Source: Parazoarcus communis (GTDB taxonomy: Bacteria; Pseudomonadota; Gammaproteobacteria; Burkholderiales; Rhodocyclaceae). Taken from it: 64,000 nucleotides of DNA. Location: assembly GCF_003111645.1 (NCBI RefSeq), contig NZ_CP022187.1, positions 3,782,001-3,846,000 on the forward strand, read 5' to 3'. The notes below the pieces were generated by a model that worked only from the letters and a program-made list of their open reading frames with translations, was not told the origin of the DNA and made no database searches. Position 1 is the first letter of the stretch, and each line of letters begins with the position of its first letter. Positions 30,426 to 37,772 of this stretch are shown here, piece by piece. The position numbers and the translations under genes are program-made.

Positions 30426-31400
30426 ATGGCAACCGAACTATCCCTACGATCGATTCTGCTTGAACGATTGAATCGCATCCTGAATCCAGCCTTCGAATGG
30501 AAGTTCACGTGGACTCTCCTCATCGCTGGTTTTGGATTGATCGGGTACCAGCGCCTAGTTCAACTTGCTGGCAGTATCGAGATCATTCGGCCGGAAGCTC
30601 GCATCAAACTAGAACTTTCATCTGGGGCAGATGCAGCGCTTAGTGCACTTGGAATCGCGCTAGTGCTTCTGTCATGTTTATTTTTCTATAAGCTGAAATT
30701 TTTGCCGCCGCTTGGTAAAAAGACCTACAAGAATTTGGCCGCCGCAGCCTCGGATATTCGAAAAATCATGGAAGAGAACCGGCGAATTTTCCTGTCTTTC
30801 GGACCAAATTCATCGGCTGGAGCAACCGGTGAAATTAGGAATGATCCAAGCTCTTGGCAACAACTACGGCAAGAGACAATCTGCCCGAATAACGAACAAA
30901 TTCGTAACATACTAAAGACCGTCAAGCGCCTCAGCGCTGTAGAGCAGCCCATAGTTGAGAAGATGCTTTCTCATATAGAAGCTTTCGCACACCATTGTGA
31001 AAATCCAAACTATGACTATCGCGATAATCAGTTCCCGCGAGAGTTTTCAAACCTGATTCTAGGCTACTGCGCCAAAGTTAACAGGAGTGCTATTAAGGTT
31101 CCGACATACGGCCAATGGCTAAATGAAACGGCTAAGCAACTTGGCTTGAGAATCGACGAAGCTTACATCTTTGGCAGTGCGCTATTTGGGGAAGAAACTT
31201 CAGATGTGGACCTGCTCGTCAAGTCACCCGCAAGCTCCATTTCAGAGGTGAAAGACCAAGCCGCTCTTTGGGAAGAGGTTTCCACCGAATTTTCTGCAAA
31301 GTTTAGTTTGCGACTGCACATGGTCGTTTTTTCAAACTTGGAAGCCGATGCCTACGTCGGATTCATTTCGAAAGTTGGACACATGGAAAGAGTGATCTAG
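30426..31400 (+). CDS. Cassette 4a: membrane-anchored nucleotidyltransferase
   Basis: 324 aa. Two hydrophobic segments near the N-terminus (about 30-50 and 75-95) are followed by a soluble helical middle and a C-terminal nucleotidyltransferase fold with AYIFGSALFGEETSDVDLLV, the GS-x(n)-DxD pattern with both catalytic Asp residues. It could transfer a nucleotide to a protein or small molecule; membrane anchoring is unusual for minimal nucleotidyltransferases. It starts 12 nt after the attC 3 core, and its partner starts 2 nt after its stop. A role in defence or toxin-antitoxin control is possible but unproven. Confidence 0.65.
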   Translation: MATELSLRSILLERLNRILNPAFEWKFTWTLLIAGFGLIGYQRLVQLAGSIEIIRPEARIKLELSSGADAALSALGIALVLLSCLFFYKLKFLPPLGKKTYKNLAAAASDIRKIMEENRRIFLSFGPNSSAGATGEIRNDPSSWQQLRQETICPNNEQIRNILKTVKRLSAVEQPIVEKMLSHIEAFAHHCENPNYDYRDNQFPREFSNLILGYCAKVNRSAIKVPTYGQWLNETAKQLGLRIDEAYIFGSALFGEETSDVDLLVKSPASSISEVKDQAALWEEVSTEFSAKFSLRLHMVVFSNLEADAYVGFISKVGHMERVI

Positions 31401-31402
31401 CG

Positions 31403-31795
31403 ATGGGACGTGATCTTTATTACACCATTCCGCAGTTCTTCGAAAATTCACTAGACAATCACGCTATGGTTTTGTCCTGGCGCAGGGTTGATGACCCTAA
31501 TGATGACAAAGACTTCTTGTATCAAATCTGTCGGGCGAATGGGCTAAGCGACATCATCGTCCATGCATCGGATACATACAGCTATACGCTGACGGACTAC
31601 TATCAAAAGCCCCGCCAACTGGTGCAGGGATCGTTCATCTATATCGCAAGGCCGGAGGCCCGTTACGACTGGGGGATCGTTGAGATTGCCCAACAAGATC
31701 GAATTAGCATCGGGAAGTTCGGCGCAATCATGGGAGCGTTGTATGTACCTCAACATTGGAATTACGTTCCTAGAGAACGTAGAGACGAAAACTAA
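31403..31795 (+). CDS. Cassette 4b: unknown protein paired with the nucleotidyltransferase
   Basis: 130 aa, not recognised. It is acidic and aromatic-rich (DLYYTIPQFFENSLDN, YSYTLTDYYQKPRQL), has no signal peptide or membrane segment, and ends in a charged tail. It is in the same cassette as the nucleotidyltransferase, 2 nt downstream, with no attC between. The stop overlaps attC 4. Tight linkage suggests a partner, substrate or antidote of the upstream enzyme. Confidence 0.6.
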   Translation: MGRDLYYTIPQFFENSLDNHAMVLSWRRVDDPNDDKDFLYQICRANGLSDIIVHASDTYSYTLTDYYQKPRQLVQGSFIYIARPEARYDWGIVEIAQQDRISIGKFGAIMGALYVPQHWNYVPRERRDEN

Positions 31796-31855
31796 CCCGG
31801 CAGTCGAGCGGGCCTGCGCGAAAAGCCGCGCAGGCCGCTCACTTCTACGTTAGCC
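31791..31855 (+). repeat. attC site 4
   Basis: It starts ACTAACCCGGC and ends ACGTTAGCC. A strong inner stem GCGGGCCTGCGCG with GCGCAGGCCGC dominates the fold; an AAAA-containing loop lies at its tip. Confidence 0.85.
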
Positions 31856-31864
31856 AGCGAAGCC

Positions 31865-32740
31865 ATGTCCTCCCTTTCCGAAGTCCCCGAGCATCAAAAC
31901 CACGAACGCGAAGCCGTCTTGTTTGCTGCGGCGGCTCGTGCTCTTGGGGCGTATGGCTATTCGTTGCTTGAGTTTGATGTCGGTGGAAAGAAAGCGCGCC
32001 GACGCTATGTGAATTGCGTTTCACCAAACGGTGAAACGTGCTCCATCTGGATCAAGAGCGCCACGCACTGGCCCCAAATGGCCGAAGCTGTTCGGTTCCC
32101 CTGGAAAAAACTCGCCGTTTCTCCTGATGGGGTGGGCGCTGTTACTGTGGCTTGTGAAGCCGCTGCGGAGCGCGGCGCTACACATCTCCTAGCAATCGCA
32201 GGTGACGAAAATTCTGGTGTGCTATCTGTCGCCCGTCTCTATACGTTGCCAGATGTACCGCCGCTCGTCGCAACTCAGTCAGCGGCCATCAATAGCGTGT
32301 TCTATCGCGCACACAGTGCAGCGCTGGTACTGCAAGCTATTGCCCCGGAATTCGCAGAAGCAGTTGCCGCAGCTAACGCTGCCGGCATCGATATTCTTTC
32401 CCGACCTCGGCTGGGCTCCACTGCCATCGTAGAAAAGACTGTCACTCGCGTTCGCTCTGGCAATGTGTATCGACGTGACCCAAAGGTTCGCGCAAAGGTT
32501 CTCCAAATCGCTGGCGGCCGCTGCGAATGCTGCGGCGACCTTGGGTTTCTAACTGAAGCCGGCGAAAGGTATCTCGAAACGCATCACGTTGTCGGCGTAT
32601 CCGAACGTGGCCCTGATTCGAGCGGCAATATCGTTGCTGTGTGCCCTCTGTGTCATCGCAAGGCGCACTACGCCGCCGACCGTATACAGATCGAACGCAA
32701 AATGTTGGAAGCAATTCGTCGGCGGGGGCGATCCAATTGA
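31865..32740 (+). CDS. Cassette 5: HNH endonuclease-domain protein
   Basis: 291 aa. The C-terminal 90 residues form a treble-clef HNH module: CECCGDLGF, then ETHHVVGVSERGPDSSGNIV and CPLCHRKAHY, with two CxxC metal-binding pairs and the His-His nuclease core. The N-terminal 170 residues are a separate domain with several Trp and His residues (CSIWIKSATHWPQM), unlike known restriction specificity domains I can name. A nuclease acting on foreign DNA is the likely role; no methyltransferase is nearby, so it would be a modification-dependent or regulated nuclease. The start lies 9 nt after the attC 4 core. Confidence 0.7.
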   Translation: MSSLSEVPEHQNHEREAVLFAAAARALGAYGYSLLEFDVGGKKARRRYVNCVSPNGETCSIWIKSATHWPQMAEAVRFPWKKLAVSPDGVGAVTVACEAAAERGATHLLAIAGDENSGVLSVARLYTLPDVPPLVATQSAAINSVFYRAHSAALVLQAIAPEFAEAVAAANAAGIDILSRPRLGSTAIVEKTVTRVRSGNVYRRDPKVRAKVLQIAGGRCECCGDLGFLTEAGERYLETHHVVGVSERGPDSSGNIVAVCPLCHRKAHYAADRIQIERKMLEAIRRRGRSN

Positions 32741-32747
32741 AATCGCT

Positions 32748-32834
32748 GGCTAACCCGGCGGTCGACCCCGTTCGCTTCGCTCTCTGGACGTTGCGCGATG
32801 AAGCCGCGCAGCGCCGGTCACCTCTACGTTGGGG
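32748..32834 (+). repeat. attC site 5
   Basis: It runs from GGCTAACCCGGCG to CTACGTTGGGG, with arms CCGGCG / CGCCGG and an inner region rich in GCGC. It separates cassettes 5 and 6. Confidence 0.8.
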
Positions 32835-32855
32835 CGCACAGGGGGAGAACATCGC

Positions 32856-33245
32856 TTGAGCTACTTTGATTGTTACCTCGCTCCGGTTCCGAAAGAAAAT
32901 CGTTTCGCCTATGAGGAACTTGCCCGCATCTCGGAGCGCGTTGCGCTGGAGTGTGGGGCGATTCGTGTCGTCGAGTGCTGGTTGGACGAATGCGGCCCCG
33001 ACGTAACCACCTACCACGCCCGAGAAGCAAGGCTTGAATCAAAACAATACGGTTCGTTTGCTCAGGTCGCAGGTGCTCTTAAGGGCGAGACAGTCGTCAT
33101 GTCATTCGTCGAGTGGCCAGACAAACAAACCCGAGACATCGGCATGGAGAAACTCGTAAGTGATCCAAGAATGCAATTCGAATGTCAGCCGCCAGCATTT
33201 GACGGAAAGCGCCTCATTGCAGCTGGCTTCATTCCAATGCTGTAA
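32856..33245 (+). CDS. Cassette 6: DUF1428 family protein
   Basis: 129 aa. The start LSYFDCYLAPVPKENRFAYEEL matches DUF1428 proteins, which begin MSYxDGYVxPVPxxN, so the start is most likely TTG at 32856 with GGGGGAG nine nt upstream. The conserved EWPDKQTRDIGMEKLVSDPR is present. These are small ferredoxin-like dimeric proteins of unknown function. Common in soil proteobacterial cassettes. Confidence 0.78.
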   Translation: MSYFDCYLAPVPKENRFAYEELARISERVALECGAIRVVECWLDECGPDVTTYHAREARLESKQYGSFAQVAGALKGETVVMSFVEWPDKQTRDIGMEKLVSDPRMQFECQPPAFDGKRLIAAGFIPML

Positions 33246-33257
33246 AAGCCAACCGAT

Positions 33258-33327
33258 CCCCAACCCGGCAGTTCACACGGGCGCTGCGCGATAAAGTCGC
33301 GCAGCGCCCGTGACTTCCACGTTGGAT
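33258..33327 (+). repeat. attC site 6 (last recognisable)
   Basis: It starts CCCCAACCCGGC and ends CACGTTGGAT. A long perfect inner stem CGGGCGCTGCGCG / CGCGCAGCGCCCG is visible. No further attC follows the next gene. Confidence 0.82.
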
Positions 33328-33373
33328 AACGCGAAAGACCTCTGCTCAAAGCACCCATTGAGGGCGACAGCCT

Positions 33374-34378
33374 ATGAAAGCAGTCGTGTATGAGCGATAT
33401 GGGCCACCCGAGGTTCTTGAATTCAAGGAAGTCGAAAAGCCCGCGCCCAAGAACAACGAAGTCCTGATAAAGATTCATGCGACCACGGTCACATCAGCCG
33501 ACTGGAGGGTGCGAAGCCTCAATGTGCCTGCCGGCTTCGGGCTCATCACGCGTTTGGTGTTTGGTGTGTCGAAACCCAGACAGCCCATACTTGGGTCGGA
33601 GTTGGCCGGGATCGTTGAGTCGGTCGGCAAGGACGTCAGGAATTTCAAGATCGGCGACGAGGTGTTTGCGTTCAGCGATGCCGCCATGGGGTGTCATGCC
33701 GAGTACAAATGCATGCCGGAAGACGGCGCTGTGGTACTCAAGCCGCCCAGCTTGTCCTACGACGAAGCCGCCGCGCTTTCTTTTGGCGGAACGACGGCGT
33801 TGGATTTCTTGCGCAGAGGCGAACTTCAAAGCGGGGAAAAAATACTGGTCAATGGTGCTTCCGGAGGTGTGGGCACCGCTGTGGTACAACTTGCCAGGCA
33901 CTTCGGCGCAGAGGTGACCGGGGTGTGCAGCACCGCGAACATGGCGTTGGTCAGATCGCTGGGCGCCAGCCATGTTATTGACTACACCAAGGAGGATTTC
34001 ACGAAGAATGGTGAGACCTATGATGTCATTGTCGATACCGTCGGCACGGCGCCATTCTCCCGCAGCAAGGCTTCGTTGAAAGAAGGAGGACGCCTTCTCT
34101 TGGTATTGGCTGGGCTGCCCGAAATGCTTCGAGCTCCATGGGTGTCGATGACGAGCAGCAAGAAGGTCATTGCCGGCCCAGTCTCTGTGCGTACGGAAGA
34201 TTTGCGTTTTCTCGCGAGGTTGGCTCAGGCGGGAGAATTCAAACCGGTTATTGATCGGCGCTATCCTTTCGAGCAGATAGCCGAGGCCCACCGCTACGTG
34301 GACACCGGACGCAAGAAGGGAAATGTCGTCATCACGGTGGCGCATCGCATGAATCGCGAGGACGCGTTTGAGGCGTAG
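33374..34378 (+). CDS. NADP-dependent zinc-independent dehydrogenase (quinone-oxidoreductase type)
   Basis: 334 aa medium-chain reductase. The N-terminal GroES-like part has PPEVLEFKEVEKPAPKNNEVL and GSELAGIVESVGKDV. The Rossmann domain has the NADP loop GASGGVGTAVVQLARHFGAEV. The catalytic-zinc Cys/His set of alcohol dehydrogenases is absent, so quinone or enone reduction is expected. It starts 47 nt after the last attC, in the same direction as the cassettes, but lacks a downstream attC: it is either the terminal cassette with an eroded attC or the first chromosomal gene. Confidence 0.85.
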   Translation: MKAVVYERYGPPEVLEFKEVEKPAPKNNEVLIKIHATTVTSADWRVRSLNVPAGFGLITRLVFGVSKPRQPILGSELAGIVESVGKDVRNFKIGDEVFAFSDAAMGCHAEYKCMPEDGAVVLKPPSLSYDEAAALSFGGTTALDFLRRGELQSGEKILVNGASGGVGTAVVQLARHFGAEVTGVCSTANMALVRSLGASHVIDYTKEDFTKNGETYDVIVDTVGTAPFSRSKASLKEGGRLLLVLAGLPEMLRAPWVSMTSSKKVIAGPVSVRTEDLRFLARLAQAGEFKPVIDRRYPFEQIAEAHRYVDTGRKKGNVVITVAHRMNREDAFEA

Positions 34379-34423
34379 CCGGGCGCAATCGCTGCGCACG
34401 GGTCGATGGCTTCTTAATCACGT

Positions 34424-35764
34424 TCAGATCAGTCCTGCCGCGCCGGCAAGAATATATCCGCTCAGGCAGGAGGTGCCCACGCCGAGCAGGCCGGGAATGA
34501 TGAAGCTGTGGTTGATGACATATTTGCCGATGCGCGTCGTGCCGGAGCGGTCAAACTGGATGGCGGCAAGATCGCTGGGGTAGGTGGGCAAAATGTAGTA
34601 GCCATAGGACGCAGCGGCAAAGGCAACGATATAGCCGGGGGGCAGGCCGATGGCCAGACCGACGGGGACCATGGCAGAAATGGCAGCCGCTTGCGAGTTC
34701 ACCAGCTTGGAGACCAGCAGCAGGACGATTGCGTAAGACCAGGGTTGCGTCTTGACCAGCTCACCCAGCGAGGTTTTGAGGGCATCCAGGTGGGCGGCGA
34801 ACACGGTGTCGGCCATCCAGGCGATACCGAATACGGCGACCACGGCGATCATGCCGGCGCGAAAAACCTCGGTCTTGCCGATGGTGGCAGGGTCGGTCTT
34901 TGTGAGCATGATCATCAGCGAGCCCGCCAGCAGCATGAACATCTGGATCGTCAGTACCATTGACATGGGCTTGCCGCCAAACTCCGGGCGCAAGGCGGGA
35001 ACCGCGCCGAGAAGGGCCACGATGGCGATCGCGCCCAAGAATATCCACATCGCCACCCATTGATCTTTGCTGAGCGTCTTGCCCATCAGCGTGGCGCTGC
35101 TTCCGTAAACGCTTTCACGCCTTGCTGGGTCGGCAATCAGGGCCTGGAAATCCTTGTCGTCGGCGAGTTCCTTGCCACGGAACCAGCTGAAAATGCCGAT
35201 CACGAACACACCGAACAGCGTCGACGGAATGGTGATCGAGAGCACCTGGACGAAGTCGATCACGTGGCCGTCCACCGGTACCTTGGCCAGAAAGGCGACC
35301 AGCGCCACCACCGCCACTGAGACCGGGCTTGCAAGAATCCCCATCTGGGCCGACACCGACGATGCGGCCATGGGGCGCTCAGGGCGTATGTTGTTCTTGA
35401 TGGCGATGTCGTAGATGATGGGCAGCATGGTGTAGACCACGTGGCCCGTGCCACACAGGATGGTCAGAAAGCAGGTGGTGAATGGCGCCAGTATCGAGAT
35501 GTACTTGGGATTGCGGCGCAGCAGCTTTTCGGCGCCCTTGAGCATCACGTCGAGACCACCGGATGCCTGCAGCGTGGCGGAGGCTGCGACTACAGCAATG
35601 ATGGTCAGCATGACGTCCACCGGCGGTTTGCCCGGCGCCAGCTTGAACACGTAGGTCATGATGACGACGCCCAGACCGCCAAGCAGGCCCAGTGCGACCC
35701 CACCTTTGCGGGCGCCATAGAAAAGGCAGACCAGAATGACCGCTACCTGCAACAAGATATCCAT
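34424..35764 (-). CDS. dcuB: Anaerobic C4-dicarboxylate transporter DcuB
   Basis: 446 aa, about 10-12 membrane helices. Highly conserved Dcu stretches are visible: [60 protein letters not shown] and [17 protein letters not shown]. It exchanges fumarate, malate or aspartate for succinate in anaerobic respiration. It is monocistronic on the minus strand, convergent with the oxidoreductase gene. DcuA cannot be fully excluded, but the start and [10 protein letters not shown] region are closer to DcuB as I remember it. Confidence 0.9.
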   Translation of the reverse strand: MDILLQVAVILVCLFYGARKGGVALGLLGGLGVVIMTYVFKLAPGKPPVDVMLTIIAVVAASATLQASGGLDVMLKGAEKLLRRNPKYISILAPFTTCFLTILCGTGHVVYTMLPIIYDIAIKNNIRPERPMAASSVSAQMGILASPVSVAVVALVAFLAKVPVDGHVIDFVQVLSITIPSTLFGVFVIGIFSWFRGKELADDKDFQALIADPARRESVYGSSATLMGKTLSKDQWVAMWIFLGAIAIVALLGAVPALRPEFGGKPMSMVLTIQMFMLLAGSLMIMLTKTDPATIGKTEVFRAGMIAVVAVFGIAWMADTVFAAHLDALKTSLGELVKTQPWSYAIVLLLVSKLVNSQAAAISAMVPVGLAIGLPPGYIVAFAAASYGYYILPTYPSDLAAIQFDRSGTTRIGKYVINHSFIIPGLLGVGTSCLSGYILAGAAGLI

Positions 35765-35820
35765 GACAGATCTCCCTTGTGATGCCCCGATTCTATGAGC
35801 ATTTCACGGTCTGATGCTTG

Positions 35821-36322
35821 ATTGTCCGGCCATTTTGAAGAGCAGCAGACGCGGCAGCGCCTCAGCCTGCCTGGCCGAATCAGCTATCAGCAGACGAATC
35901 AGGTTGCAGGCCCGCAGGCATACCAGCGTTTTGTCCCGTTCATTGCGGGCGTCTTGCAGTGGAGCCGTTCCAGCACCTTGTTGTGGCCCGTGAGCTCGCG
36001 CACCGCCGGCGTCTCAGGAAAGGCATCGAACAGCTCACGGGGCAGCCAGTACGGACAGTGCTTGGGTTTTGCCCACGCCCCCACATGATCCCGCGGGCTC
36101 AAGCGCTGACCTTTCCGGAAATCAGTCCTGCGCACCTGGTGTTGCTGAAGCAGGGCATCTGCGCCGCGCATCTGGAGCAAGGCGATCACTGAGTACGTGC
36201 CGTAGAAGCGGTCAGTCAGAATCGGATTGCCAGCGGTGATGCGTCCCAGTAGGTCGCGAAACACGTCGTGCCCGGTGCGTCTTGCGACCATTTGTACGGT
36301 TTTCCGTCTATACAGGAGCATC
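35821..36322 (-). pseudogene. IS4-family transposase remnant
   Basis: Reading the minus strand, NPILTDRFYGTYSVIALLQM, DALLQQHQVRRTDFRKGQ and RELFDAFPETPAVRELTGHN are typical of IS4-family DDE transposases (the DRFY motif carries a catalytic Asp). The N-terminal half is missing, about 35 residues are deleted after HNKVL, and a frameshift near 35900 moves the final part (ACNLIRLLIADSARQAEALP) to another frame. No terminal repeats are seen. It marks an old insertion next to the ars-like genes. Confidence 0.75.
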
Positions 36323-36360
36323 GGGCACGATGCGTCACTCAACCTTGACCGGAGTCTCAA

Positions 36361-36867
36361 ATGAAACGCTTTCACGTACACCTTGCGGTCGACGATCTCG
36401 CGACAAGCATCGCCTTCTACAGCAGGCTTTTCGGGCAAAGTCCGTCGAAGCAGCAGCAGGACTACGCGAAGTGGATGCTCGATGATCCACGCCTGAACTT
36501 TGCCATCTCTGCGCGGGGGCACGCGACCGGCCTTAACCACTTTGGCATGCAAACCGATTCCCCCGAAGAACTGGCGGACCTCAAGGCGCTGGCGGACGAT
36601 GCCTCTGGCGGCATGACGCTGGATCAGGGTGAGGCGAACTGCTGCTACGCCAGGAGCGAGAAGCACTGGACGGTCGACCCTCAGGGGGTGGCGTGGGAGC
36701 ACTTTTTCACGATGGGTGATATCGCGACCTATGGTGAAGACGCTGCAGTGCAAGTGGGCGCGTGCTGTGCCCCGTCGGATGCGCCGGATGCCGCCGCAAC
36801 GCAAGCGTCTGCTGCCTGCTGCGTGCCGGGTGTGGCGGGGCGGAATCAGGATTCGTGTTGCCGCTGA
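36361..36867 (+). CDS. ArsI/CadI-type dioxygenase (C-As lyase-like)
   Basis: 168 aa VOC-fold protein. HVHLAVDDLATSIAFYSRLF and NHFGMQTDSPEELADLKALA are the characteristic halves. Iron ligands would be His5, His62-region and a Glu in WEHFF, and the vicinal Cys94-Cys95 pair (GEANCCYARSEKHW) is the organoarsenical-binding signature of ArsI. The tail is unusually Cys-rich (ACCAPSD, ACCVPG, DSCCR). It likely demethylates trivalent methylarsenicals, or is the related CadI metal-stress protein. No ars operon genes follow; a sigma factor starts 12 nt downstream. Confidence 0.8.
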   Translation: MKRFHVHLAVDDLATSIAFYSRLFGQSPSKQQQDYAKWMLDDPRLNFAISARGHATGLNHFGMQTDSPEELADLKALADDASGGMTLDQGEANCCYARSEKHWTVDPQGVAWEHFFTMGDIATYGEDAAVQVGACCAPSDAPDAAATQASAACCVPGVAGRNQDSCCR

Positions 36868-36879
36868 GACCGCAGATCC

Positions 36880-37446
36880 ATGCAAGCGGCAGATGACGAC
36901 CTCGGCGCGGCTTTTGCCCGCTTGCGGCAAAGCCTGCGCAGCTATCTGCGCCGGCGTGTTTCTGATCCCGCGCAGGCAGAGGACTTGCTGCAGGATGTTT
37001 TCGTGAAGGCACTCGCGTCACAGCAGGCCGGACGTCACATCGACAACCTGACGGGATGGCTCTATGCCGCCGCTCGAACGGCGGTTGCAGACCACTACCG
37101 CAGCGCAGGCGTTTCGATGGAGGCGCTCGACGACGAGATGCCCTGTGCCGAACTCGACGACATGCGAATGCATCAGGCACTTTCGGCCTGCCTGCGCCCT
37201 TTCGTGGATCAGCTTGCGCCGCGCTACCGGGAGGCGCTGATCGCGACCGACTTCGAGGGTGAAACGATGCGCTCGGTCGCCGAGAAGCAGGGCGTGTCGG
37301 TGTCGGCGATCAAGAGCCGGGTTGTGCGTGCGCGTGCGATGCTCAAGGACAAGGTGCTGGCATGCTGTCATGTCGAGATCACCGACGCCACGGTCAGTGA
37401 CTACCATCGTATTTCGTCGTCGAGTTGCGGCGGGAAATGCACGTGA
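36880..37446 (+). CDS. ECF-like sigma factor, SigZ type
   Basis: 188 aa. Region 2 is visible in LRSYLRRRVSDPAQAEDLLQ DVFVKAL, with the linker NLTGWLYAAARTAVADHYR. Region 4 (helix-turn-helix) is APRYREALIATDFEGETMRS and VSVSAIKSRVVRARAMLKD. The C-terminus ends in CCHVEITD...SCGGKC, a Cys-rich extension common in SigZ-like factors linked to metal response. It follows the ArsI-like gene by 12 nt. No anti-sigma gene is adjacent; the Cys tail could sense metal directly. Confidence 0.82.
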   Translation: MQAADDDLGAAFARLRQSLRSYLRRRVSDPAQAEDLLQDVFVKALASQQAGRHIDNLTGWLYAAARTAVADHYRSAGVSMEALDDEMPCAELDDMRMHQALSACLRPFVDQLAPRYREALIATDFEGETMRSVAEKQGVSVSAIKSRVVRARAMLKDKVLACCHVEITDATVSDYHRISSSSCGGKCT

Positions 37447-37497
37447 GCACGGGGCCGGCCCTTCGCGTGCCTGCGCTGAATGGGGGCTCAAGGAGAT

Positions 37498-37531
37498 GTG
37501 AGATCAAACGACTCTGACCCCTTTGAAAACA
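37498..37531 (+). repeat. 34-bp dispersed direct repeat, copy A
   Basis: GTGAGATCAAACGACTCTGA and the following CCCCTTTGAAAACA are identical to 43573-43606. This copy abuts, and by 3 nt overlaps, the first in-frame codons of a 5'-truncated VOC gene. Confidence 0.9.
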
Positions 37532-37687
37532 TATTTCAGTTGCACCGACTGTGCCGTGGAGGCCGGGCGCGTGGAGAAGGCGGGCGGGCAGACCCGGAAG
37601 CCCAAGATGTCCATCGGTCAGAACGGGTTCATTGCGCTTGCCATCGATACCGAAGGCAACATGATCGGACTGCATTCGCTGAAGTAA
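37529..37687 (+). pseudogene. C-terminal fragment of a VOC-family gene
   Basis: 53 codons (TYFSCTDCAVEAGRVEKAGG ... NMIGLHSLK) match the last 50 residues of the intact VOC protein at 47319-47705 (YFSCADCAVEAARAEKAGG ... NMIGLHSMPRA). The 5' part is missing and is replaced exactly by the 34-bp repeat, so the gene was truncated by an insertion, deletion or recombination at that repeat. It has no start codon and is not expected to be translated usefully. Confidence 0.8.
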
Positions 37688-37772
37688 GCAGCGTATCGGC
37701 ATGAGCCGTGCCCGGAGATCGTGTTGAGGTGATGCGCTCGATGCGGGGTGGCGGGCGAGCGGGGCGGGATGC

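Larger units (their letters stand above)
26745..33327. mobile_element. Chromosomal integron: intI, attI and six attC-bounded cassettes
   Basis: A divergent integron integrase gene is followed on the opposite strand by an attI-like core and a series of short genes. Each gene ends at a hairpin-forming attC site starting with a YAAC-type box and ending in GTTRRRY-like boxes. The genes are all in the + direction with no operon logic, and several are AT-richer than the surroundings. The last recognisable attC ends at 33327. The 3' limit is uncertain because the oxidoreductase gene that follows has no downstream attC. Confidence 0.9.

Noticed and set aside
35821-36322. Functional IS4 element
   Set aside because: The N-terminal half is missing, a frameshift and an internal deletion are present, and no terminal inverted repeats are visible.
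37480-37704. ORF of 74 codons overlapping the VOC fragment
   Set aside because: It is in another frame from the VOC match, has no ribosome site and no domain; the in-frame remnant explains the DNA.
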